Assembly (NCBI RefSeq): GCF_020873915.1
Contig: NZ_JAHWGP010000002.1
Coordinates: 310,001-374,000, forward strand
Direction: 5' to 3'
DNA: 64,000 nucleotides
Source: Streptomyces sp. DH5
Lineage (GTDB): Bacteria > Actinomycetota > Actinomycetes > Streptomycetales > Streptomycetaceae
The position numbers were made by a program, and so were the translations under genes. Position 1 is the stretch's first letter. Each line of letters opens with the position of its first letter. The notes beneath the pieces were generated by a model. It had not been told where the DNA came from. It saw only the letters and a list, made by a program, of their open reading frames with translations, and ran no database searches. This document shows positions 35,868 through 42,914 of this stretch, piece by piece.

Positions 35868-37073
35868 TCACTTCGGTGTGAGCCGCCCGGCCAGGTGCAC
35901 GCCCGGCTGGTACTTCGGCAGCCGGACGGTGATCTTCATGCCCGCGCCCACGGCCGTCTCGATGACCAGGCCGTGGTCGTCGCCGTAGACCTGGCGGAGC
36001 CGGTCGTCGACGTTGGACAACCCGATGCCTCCGGTGGGGCTGACCTCGCGGGCGAGGATGCGGCGCAGCAGAGCGGGGTCCATGCCGGCGCCGTCGTCCT
36101 CGATGACGACGAGGGCCTCGGCGCCGGCGTCCTGGGCGGTGATCTGGATGCGGCACTGGTCGGCCTTGCCTTCGAGGCCGTGCTTGACGGCGTTCTCCAC
36201 GAGCGGCTGGAGGCACAGGAAGGGCAGCGCGACCGGCAGCACCTCGGGGGCGATCTGCAGGGTGACGGAGAGACGGTCGCCGAACCGTGCCCTGACCAGT
36301 GCCAGGTAGTGGTCGATGGCGTGGAGCTCGTCGGCGAGGGTGGTGAAGTCGCCGTGCCGGCGGAACGAGTACCGGGTGAAGTCGGCGAACTCCAGCAGCA
36401 ACTCCCGGGCGCGCTCGGGGTCGGTGCGCACGAACGAGGCGATCACGGCGAGCGAGTTGAAGATGAAGTGCGGGGAGATCTGCGCCCGCAGTGCCCTGAT
36501 CTCGGCCTCGATGAGGCGGGTGCGGGACTGGTCGAGGTCGGCGAGTTCCAGTTGGACGGAGACCCAGCGGGCGACCTCGCCGGCGGCCCGGACGAGTACC
36601 GCGGACTCCCGGGGCGCGCAGGCGACGAGCGCGCCGTGCACCCGGTCGTCGACGGTGAGCGGGGCGACGACCGCCCAGCGCACCGAGCAGTCGGGGGTGT
36701 CGCAGGTGAGCGGGAAGGCCTCGCCCCGTCCGGTGTCGAGGGGACCGGTGAGCCGCTCCATGATCTCGGTGCGGTGGTGGGCGCCGGCGCCGTCCCAGAC
36801 GAGCACCTGTTCACGGTCGGTGAGGCAGAGGGCGTCGGTGCCCAGCAGTGAGCGCAGCTTGCGGGCGGACCTGCCGGCGGTCTCCTCGGTCAGGCCGGCC
36901 CGGAGCGGGGGTGTGGCGAGGGAGGCGGTGTGCAGGGTCTCGAAGGTGGCGTGCTCGACGGGGGTGCCGAGCCCGGCGAGGCTGGCGGGCCGGGCGGTGC
37001 GCCGGCCCAGCCAGAACCCGGCGGCCAGCAGGGGCAGGACGGCGACGAGCAGACCGGCGAGGAAACCGCTCAC
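35868..37073 (-). CDS. LytS-type sensor histidine kinase
   Basis: A 401-residue kinase: one N-terminal membrane helix (VSGFLAGLLVAVLPLLAAGFWLG), a GAF-like sensor (~70-210), the phospho-acceptor His in QISPHFIFNSLAVIASF, PLVENAVKHGLEGKA (N box) and DDGAGMD / GGIGLSNVDDRL (ATP lid). GTG start in a GTGA overlap with the symporter gene. Last gene of the four-gene operon; its partner is the LytTR regulator at the operon start. Confidence 0.92.
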   Translation of the reverse strand: MSGFLAGLLVAVLPLLAAGFWLGRRTARPASLAGLGTPVEHATFETLHTASLATPPLRAGLTEETAGRSARKLRSLLGTDALCLTDREQVLVWDGAGAHHRTEIMERLTGPLDTGRGEAFPLTCDTPDCSVRWAVVAPLTVDDRVHGALVACAPRESAVLVRAAGEVARWVSVQLELADLDQSRTRLIEAEIRALRAQISPHFIFNSLAVIASFVRTDPERARELLLEFADFTRYSFRRHGDFTTLADELHAIDHYLALVRARFGDRLSVTLQIAPEVLPVALPFLCLQPLVENAVKHGLEGKADQCRIQITAQDAGAEALVVIEDDGAGMDPALLRRILAREVSPTGGIGLSNVDDRLRQVYGDDHGLVIETAVGAGMKITVRLPKYQPGVHLAGRLTPK

Positions 37074-38812
37074 GTGGACACCTCCGTACGCCTGTCCTCC
37101 GTGCGGAGTTCCTCCGTACGGAGTTCCTCCGGAAGGTGGAAGCGCGCCAGCACCGCCGCGGTCCCCGGCGGCACCCGGCCGGGTGTGGACAGGGACACCA
37201 CGATCATGGTGAGGAAGCCCAGCGGCACCGACCACAGCGCGGGCCAGGCCAGCAGCGCGTGCCAGGGACCGGCGCCCGGGTAGCCGGTCATGGTCGCGGC
37301 GACGGCGAGGAACGCGGACCCGCCGCCCACCAGCATCCCGGCCGCCGCGCCCGGCGGCGTCAGCCTCCGCCACCAGATGCCGAGGACCAGCAGCGGGCAG
37401 AAGGACGAGGCGGACACGGCGAAGGCCAGTCCCACGGCGTCGGCCACCGGCAGTCCGCCGACCAGGACGCTCGCCCCGAGCGGCACCGCCATCGCGAGCA
37501 CGGTGCCCAGACGGAAGTGCCGCACCCCCCGCGAGGGCAGCACGTCCTGGGTGAGGACCCCGGCGACGGCCATGGTGAGCCCGGAGGCCGTCGACAGGAA
37601 CGCGGCGAAGGCACCTCCGGCGACCAGGGCGCCGAGGAGGTCGCCACCCGCTCCCCCGATCATCCGGCCGGGCAGCAGCAGGACGGCGGCGTCGGCGTCT
37701 CCGGTGAGGGTGAGCTCGGGGGCGTACAGCCGGCCCAGGGCGCCGTAGACCGGCGGCAGCAGGTAGAACGCTCCGATCAGGCCGAGGACGGCGACCGTGG
37801 TGCGGCGGGCGGCCACGCCGTGCGGGCTGGTGTAGAAGCGGACGACCACGTGGGGCAGGCCCATGGTGCCGAGGAAGGTGGCGAGGATCAGCCCGTAGGT
37901 GGCGTACAGCGAGCGTTCCTCCCGGGACTCGGCGCGGGAGGGCGACAGGGCGTCGTCGGCGCCGCGGCCGGCGGCGGGGACCTCGGCGCCCTCCGCGAAG
38001 GTGAGCCGGGTGCCGCCGTCGATGCGGTGGGTGCCGGCGGGCAGGGCGACCTCGGTGCCGTCGAGGTCACGGCCGTCGACGGTGCCGTCCACGGTCACGG
38101 TGAGCGGCTTCGCGAGCCGCAGGTCGAGGGTGTCGTCGATGTGGACCGTCCGCTGCTCGCGGAAGGCGGCGGGTTCGTCGAACGCGTGGCTGGGCGCGCC
38201 GTCGCTCTGCCAGGCGAGGATCAGGAAGAGGGCGGGGACGAGCAGCGCGGTGAGCTTCAGCCAGTACTGGAATGCCTGCACGAAAGTGATGCTGCGCATG
38301 CCGCCCGCGGCCACGATGACGGTCACCACGACGGCGACGATGACCCCGCCGAGCCAGTCGGGCGCGCCGGTGAGGACGGTCAGGGTGAGTCCGGCGCCCT
38401 GGAGCTGGGGCAGCAGGTACAGCCAGCCGACGCCGACGACGAGCGCTCCGGCGAGCCGCCGCACCGTCTGCGAGGCGAGCCGGGCCTCGGCGAAGTCGGG
38501 CAGGGTGTAGGCGCCGGAGCGGCGCAGCGGGGCGGCGACGAACAGCAGCAGGACCAGATGGCCGGCGGTGTAGCCGACCGGGTACCAGAGCATGTCCGGG
38601 CCCTGGACCAGGACGAGCCCCGCGATGCCGAGGAAGGAGGCGGCCGAGAGGTACTCGCCGCTGATGGCGGCGGCGTTGAGGCGGGGTCCCACGGTGCGGG
38701 AGGCGACGTAGAAGTCGGAGGTGGTGCGGGATATCCGCAGGCCGAAGGCGCCGACGAGGACGGTGGCGAGCACCACGAGCGCGACGGCGGTGACGGCGTA
38801 GGCGTAGTTCAC
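37070..38812 (-). CDS. Sodium/solute symporter (SSS family)
   Basis: A 580-residue transporter with about 13 helices. SSS signature features include SGEYLSAASFLGIAGLVL near helix 2-3, GLPHVVVRFYTSP, and AFLSTASGLTMAVAGVLTQDVL. It resembles acetate/pyruvate permeases (ActP, MctP). A ~90-residue hydrophilic insert (about residues 245-330, DEPAAFREQRTVHIDDTLD...) lies between helices and looks like an extra external loop. The C-terminal tail has RTEELRTEDRRTE repeats. GTG start at 38812. Confidence 0.9.
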   Translation of the reverse strand: MNYAYAVTAVALVVLATVLVGAFGLRISRTTSDFYVASRTVGPRLNAAAISGEYLSAASFLGIAGLVLVQGPDMLWYPVGYTAGHLVLLLFVAAPLRRSGAYTLPDFAEARLASQTVRRLAGALVVGVGWLYLLPQLQGAGLTLTVLTGAPDWLGGVIVAVVVTVIVAAGGMRSITFVQAFQYWLKLTALLVPALFLILAWQSDGAPSHAFDEPAAFREQRTVHIDDTLDLRLAKPLTVTVDGTVDGRDLDGTEVALPAGTHRIDGGTRLTFAEGAEVPAAGRGADDALSPSRAESREERSLYATYGLILATFLGTMGLPHVVVRFYTSPHGVAARRTTVAVLGLIGAFYLLPPVYGALGRLYAPELTLTGDADAAVLLLPGRMIGGAGGDLLGALVAGGAFAAFLSTASGLTMAVAGVLTQDVLPSRGVRHFRLGTVLAMAVPLGASVLVGGLPVADAVGLAFAVSASSFCPLLVLGIWWRRLTPPGAAAGMLVGGGSAFLAVAATMTGYPGAGPWHALLAWPALWSVPLGFLTMIVVSLSTPGRVPPGTAAVLARFHLPEELRTEELRTEDRRTEVST

Positions 38813-38832
38813 GGTGCTGGTGGTCCCCGGTC

Positions 38833-39228
38833 TCAGCGGTCCTCGACGAGCCGCACGAAGTCGCGTTCGTTGCGCTCGGCGCGGCGTACGTACCAGCGGG
38901 CGAGCAGGACCATCGGGGGGTAGAGGCCGAAGCCGAGGATCGCCCACTCCAGGCGGCGGGCGTCGGGAGCGGCGGCGAAGACCAGCGGCAGCGGGCCGAT
39001 GAGCAGGGCGAGGACGACGAACACGGTGAGGCCGGCGCGCAGCTGGATGCGCATCAGGGAGCGGACGTAGGTGTGGCCGAGGGTGGTCTGCTCGTCGATC
39101 TCGGTGCGCGGCCGGTAGTAGCCGGAGGAGTGGGGGTACCGCCCGCGCGAGCGGAGCCGGGCGTGAGGGAGGGCGCGCCGGGGCGGGCCGGTGACGACCA
39201 CGCGGCGTTCGGTCGGGTCCTGGGGCAT
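38833..39228 (-). CDS. DUF485-type membrane protein
   Basis: A 131-residue protein: a basic N-terminal tail, then TTLGHTYVRSLMRIQLRAGLTVFVVLALLIGPLPLVFA and a second helix (LEWAILGFGLYPPMVLLARWYVRRAERNERDF). DUF485 proteins (YjcH type) accompany ActP-like acetate symporters. It stands 20 bases before the symporter start, with GGGGGAG before the ATG. Confidence 0.8.
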   Translation of the reverse strand: MPQDPTERRVVVTGPPRRALPHARLRSRGRYPHSSGYYRPRTEIDEQTTLGHTYVRSLMRIQLRAGLTVFVVLALLIGPLPLVFAAAPDARRLEWAILGFGLYPPMVLLARWYVRRAERNERDFVRLVEDR

Positions 39229-39242
39229 GGGCGCTCCCCCGT

Positions 39243-40013
39243 CTAGCTCGTGGTCCGGCGCATCAGCAGGTCGCGCAGTTCGCGGGCGTGTCTCCTGCTC
39301 ACCTGGAGTTCCTCGGAGCCGATCAGGACGCTCACCGTGCCCGCGTCGAGCCGGAGTTCGCCGATGTGGTGCAGGGCGACGAGGTGGCGGCGGTGGATGC
39401 GCACGAAGCCGCGGGAGCGCCAGCGCTCCTCCAGGGTGGACAGCGGGATCCGCACGAGGTGGCTGCCGCGGTCGGTGTGGAGCCGGGCGTAGTCGCCCTG
39501 GGCCTCGACGTGGGTGATGTCGTCGACGGCGACGAAGCGGGTGACGCCGCCGAGCTCGACGGCTATGTGGTCGGGGTCGGGTTCGTGCACGGGGATGCGC
39601 GGGGCGGTCTCGCGGGGGGCGGTGTGGCGCTGTGCGTCGGCCCGCCTGACGGCTTCGGCCAGCCGTTCCTTGCGTACGGGTTTGAGGACGTAGTCGACGG
39701 CCTTGAGGTCGAAGGCCTGGACGGCGAAGTCCTCGTGGGCGGTGACGAACACGATGAGCGGCGGCCGCGCGAACCCGCTGAGCAGCCGGGCGAGGTCGAG
39801 ACCGTCGAGTCCGGGCATCTGGATGTCGAGGAAGACGACGTCGATGGCCTCCGGCCCGTCGGGGCCCGACTCCAGGGCGCGGTTGATGCGGCGCAGCGCC
39901 TCGGTGGCGTCGCCGGCGCCCTCGGCGCTGCCGATGCGCGGGTCCGCGTTCAGCAGGTACAGCAGTTCCTCCAGCGAGGGACGTTCGTCGTCGACGGCGA
40001 GGGCGCGCAGCAT
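39243..40013 (-). CDS. LytTR-family response regulator
   Basis: A 256-residue regulator: receiver domain (~1-120, phospho-acceptor Asp in VVFLDIQMPGLDG, Lys in DYVLKPV) and a LytTR DNA-binding domain (~150-250, ITHVEAQGDYARLHTDRGSHLVRIPLSTLEERW...FVRIHRRHLVAL). First gene of the operon with DUF485, symporter and LytS kinase. The system resembles pyruvate- or carboxylate-sensing LytS/LytTR pairs (BtsSR, YpdAB) that induce transporters. No good ribosome-binding site before the ATG. Confidence 0.93.
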   Translation of the reverse strand: MLRALAVDDERPSLEELLYLLNADPRIGSAEGAGDATEALRRINRALESGPDGPEAIDVVFLDIQMPGLDGLDLARLLSGFARPPLIVFVTAHEDFAVQAFDLKAVDYVLKPVRKERLAEAVRRADAQRHTAPRETAPRIPVHEPDPDHIAVELGGVTRFVAVDDITHVEAQGDYARLHTDRGSHLVRIPLSTLEERWRSRGFVRIHRRHLVALHHIGELRLDAGTVSVLIGSEELQVSRRHARELRDLLMRRTTS

Positions 40014-40039
40014 GAAGCTGGAGTGTAGGGGTGTTTCCC

Positions 40040-40051
40040 CGTGTTGACACG
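40040..40051. promoter_or_regulatory. Short palindrome between LytTR and Lrp genes
   Basis: CGTGTTGACACG has perfect 5-base arms and lies 27 bases before the LytTR start and 72 before the Lrp start. It could be an autoregulatory site of either regulator. Confidence 0.3.
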
Positions 40052-40122
40052 TGCCGCACAGGGGCGTCGGCGACGGCACACGGTGCGCGGGGCGGCCGGG
40101 CGTCCCTGGATACAGTGCCCGC

Positions 40123-40635
40123 ATGAGCAGCAGGCCCACGCCGTTCGACGAGCTCGACCGGAAGATCGTCACGGCTCTGATGGCGAACGCCAGGACGTCC
40201 TTCGCGGAGATCGGCGCGGCCGTCGGGCTGTCGTCGACGGCGGTCAAACGCCGGGTGGACCGGCTGCGCGAGACCGGGGTGATCACGGGGTTCACGGCGA
40301 CGGTGCGGCCGTCGGCGCTGGGCTGGCGCACGGAGGCGTACGTCGAGGTGTACTGCGAGGGGGCGGCACCGCCACGGCGGCTGGCGGAGGTGGTGCGCAA
40401 CCATCCGGAGATCGCCGCGGCGATGACGGTGACCGGGGGCGCGGACGCGCTGCTGCACGTGCGGGCGCGGGACGTGGAGCACTTCGAGGAGGTGCTGGAG
40501 CGGATCCGCCAGGAGCCGTTCATCCGCAAGACGATCAGCGTGATGGTGCTGTCCCACCTGCTGCCCGACAGTCCTGAGGCGGGAGTGACGCAGCCCGCCC
40601 CGGGCGGCGCAGCAGACGTGCGTGGGGAGGCGTGA
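40123..40635 (+). CDS. Lrp/AsnC-family regulator
   Basis: A 170-residue regulator: HTH (FDELDRKIVTALMANARTSFAEIGAAVGLSSTAVKRRVDRLRETGVITGF) and a RAM/AsnC ligand domain (AYVEVYCEGAAPPRRLAEVVRNHPEIAAAMTVTGGADALLHV). It precedes the dimethylargininase and ornithine aminotransferase genes in the same direction and probably responds to arginine, ornithine or another amino acid. Confidence 0.9.
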   Translation: MSSRPTPFDELDRKIVTALMANARTSFAEIGAAVGLSSTAVKRRVDRLRETGVITGFTATVRPSALGWRTEAYVEVYCEGAAPPRRLAEVVRNHPEIAAAMTVTGGADALLHVRARDVEHFEEVLERIRQEPFIRKTISVMVLSHLLPDSPEAGVTQPAPGGAADVRGEA

Positions 40636-40749
40636 ACACGCAGTGATCCTGCGTGCACGCGCAGCTCTCCTTCCTTGTCGTCCGTCCCGCGGGCTTCCTA
40701 CCGTGGAGGCACCCCAGTCGGCACCGCGTGGAAGCGGAGGAACCCCTCT

Positions 40750-41562
40750 GTGCCCCAGTCCCGTGTGGCGCGCCGGCGGCGCTACCTCGTCTGTGAACCC
40801 AGACACTTCGCCGTCCGGTACGCGATCAATCCCTGGATGCACCCCGACCGTCCCGTCGACGTCTCGCTGGCCCGGCGCCAATGGCGGACGCTGATCACCG
40901 CCTACCGCGACCACGGCCATACGGTGGAGACCGTGAAGCCGGAGCCCGGACTGCCCGACATGGTGTTCGCCGCGAACGCGGCGGTCGTCGTGGAGGGCCG
41001 TGTCTTCGGCTCCCGCTACCTGGCGCCGGAGCGGCGCCCGGAGTCGGTTCCGTACGAGGCCTGGTTCAAGGCCGAGGGCTACGACGTCCAGCACCCGCGG
41101 TCCGTGTGCGAGGGCGAGGGCGACCTGGTGCCCGCCGGGCGCTGGATCCTCGCCGGCACCGGGTTCCGCACCACCCGGGAGGCGCACCGGGAAGTGCAGG
41201 AGTTCTTCGGCGTGCCGGTGATCGGCCTGACGCTGGTGGACCCGTACTTCTACCACCTCGACACGGCGCTGTTCGTGCTGGACGAGGAGAACGTCGCCTA
41301 CTACCCGGAGGCGTTCTCGCCGGGCAGCCGCGAGGTGCTGGCCCGGCTGTACCCGGACGCGGTGCTCGCCACGCGCGAGGACGCGATGGCGTTCGGCCTG
41401 AACTCCGTCTGCGACGGGCGCCACGTCTTCATCGCGCCGGAGGCGACGGGTCTCTCCGGCCGTCTCGCCGCTCGCGGTTACGTCCCCGTCCCCGTCGACC
41501 TGTCCGAGTTCCACAAGGCGGGCGGGGGCATCAAGTGCTGCACTCAGGAGATCCGCTCATGA
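40750..41562 (+). CDS. ddaH: Dimethylargininase (DDAH)
   Basis: A 270-residue guanidino-group hydrolase (EC 3.5.3.18 type) that turns methylated arginine into citrulline and methylamine. Sequence: MVFAANAAVVVEGRVFGSRY, GEGDLVPAGRW, the catalytic His in DPYFYHLDTALF, and the catalytic Cys in GGIKCCTQEIRS at the very end. GTG at 40750 has GGAGG. Coupled by ATGA to rocD, suggesting an arginine/ornithine catabolic unit. A related amidinohydrolase activity cannot be ruled out. Confidence 0.88.
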   Translation: MPQSRVARRRRYLVCEPRHFAVRYAINPWMHPDRPVDVSLARRQWRTLITAYRDHGHTVETVKPEPGLPDMVFAANAAVVVEGRVFGSRYLAPERRPESVPYEAWFKAEGYDVQHPRSVCEGEGDLVPAGRWILAGTGFRTTREAHREVQEFFGVPVIGLTLVDPYFYHLDTALFVLDEENVAYYPEAFSPGSREVLARLYPDAVLATREDAMAFGLNSVCDGRHVFIAPEATGLSGRLAARGYVPVPVDLSEFHKAGGGIKCCTQEIRS

Positions 41563-42785
41563 CCACTGTCGCCACCGCGCGTACCTCCGCCGAGCTCATC
41601 GGCGCGGAGGAGCCGGTCCTCGCGCACAACTACCATCCGCTGCCCGTGGTCGTCGCCCGCGCGGAGGGCACCTGGGTGGAGGACGTGGAGGGCCGGCGGT
41701 ACCTCGACATGCTGGCCGGCTACTCGGCTCTCAACTTCGGCCACCGGCACCCCGCGCTGGTCGAGGCCGCGCACCGCCAGCTGGACCGGCTCACGCTGAC
41801 TTCCCGGGCCTTCCACAACGACCGGCTCGCGGAGTTCGCGGAGCGGCTGGCGGCGCTGACCGGGCTGGACATGGTGCTGCCGATGAACACCGGCGCCGAA
41901 GCGGTGGAGAGCGCCGTGAAGGTGGCCCGCAAGTGGGCCTACGACGTGAAGGGCGTGCCGGCCGACCGGGCGACGATCGTGGTGGCGGCGGACAACTTCC
42001 ACGGCCGTACCACGACGATCGTGAGCTTCTCGACCGACGAGGTGGCCCGTGCCGGATTCGGGCCCTTCACCCCGGGCTTCCGGGTGGTCCCGTACAACGA
42101 TCTCGCGGCGCTGGAGGCCGCGGTCGACGAGACGACGGCGGCGGTACTGATCGAGCCGGTCCAGGGCGAGGCCGGTGTGATCGTGCCCGACGACGGCTAT
42201 CTCGCCGGGGTGCGGGAGCTGACCAGCCGCGCCGGGTGCCTGTTCGTCGCGGACGAGATCCAGTCGGGTCTGGGCCGCACGGGCCGCACGCTCGCCGTGC
42301 AGCACGAGTCGGTCGTCCCGGACGTGGTGCTGCTCGGCAAGGCGCTGGGCGGCGGCATCGTCCCGGTCTCGGCGGTGGTGGCCCGGCGGGAGGTGCTCCA
42401 GGTGCTGCATCCCGGTGAGCACGGGTCGACCTTCGGCGGCAATCCGCTGGCCGCGGCGGTGGGCACGGCCGTGGTGGGGCTGCTGGAAACGGGTGAGTTC
42501 CAGCGCCGGGCGGCGGACCTGGGCGGGGTGCTGCGCGAGGGCCTTCGGGCGCTGACCGGCAGCGGCGTCGTCGGGTTCCGCACCCGCGGCCTGTGGGCGG
42601 GCGTGGACGTCGACCCCGCGATCGGCACCGGCCGCGAGATCAGCGAGCGCCTCATGCGCGAGGGCATCCTGGTCAAGGACACGCACGGTTCCACCATCCG
42701 GCTGGCCCCGCCCCTGACCATCACGGAGGAGGAGTTGCGGGGCGCCCTCGGCACCCTGGGGAAGGTCCTCGCCGGCCACGCCTGA
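41559..42785 (+). CDS. rocD: Ornithine--oxo-acid aminotransferase
   Basis: A 408-residue class III PLP aminotransferase (EC 2.6.1.13): ornithine plus 2-oxoglutarate to glutamate semialdehyde and glutamate. Features: MLAGYSALNFGHRHPAL, VLPMNTGAEAVESAVKVARKW, FHGRTTTIVSFS, LFVADEIQSGLGRTG, and the PLP lysine in LLGKALGGGIVPVSAV. ATG inside an ATGA overlap. Followed by a strong terminator. Confidence 0.94.
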   Translation: MTTVATARTSAELIGAEEPVLAHNYHPLPVVVARAEGTWVEDVEGRRYLDMLAGYSALNFGHRHPALVEAAHRQLDRLTLTSRAFHNDRLAEFAERLAALTGLDMVLPMNTGAEAVESAVKVARKWAYDVKGVPADRATIVVAADNFHGRTTTIVSFSTDEVARAGFGPFTPGFRVVPYNDLAALEAAVDETTAAVLIEPVQGEAGVIVPDDGYLAGVRELTSRAGCLFVADEIQSGLGRTGRTLAVQHESVVPDVVLLGKALGGGIVPVSAVVARREVLQVLHPGEHGSTFGGNPLAAAVGTAVVGLLETGEFQRRAADLGGVLREGLRALTGSGVVGFRTRGLWAGVDVDPAIGTGREISERLMREGILVKDTHGSTIRLAPPLTITEEELRGALGTLGKVLAGHA

Positions 42786-42793
42786 GCCGCGGC

Positions 42794-42823
42794 GCCTTCC
42801 CCGCCGGCCTCGGCGGGGAAGGC
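42794..42823 (+). terminator. Terminator after rocD
   Basis: Perfect 13-base arms (42794-42806, 42811-42823) with a GCCT loop, 8 bases past the rocD stop. Confidence 0.85.
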
Positions 42824-42914
42824 CAACCGCTCCCCGGCAGGCCCCCTCCCCCGTTCGCGGGTGAAGATGGGGACACGAGGTGGTGGACCACTGTCAGCGA
42901 CAGAGAGGTCGGCC

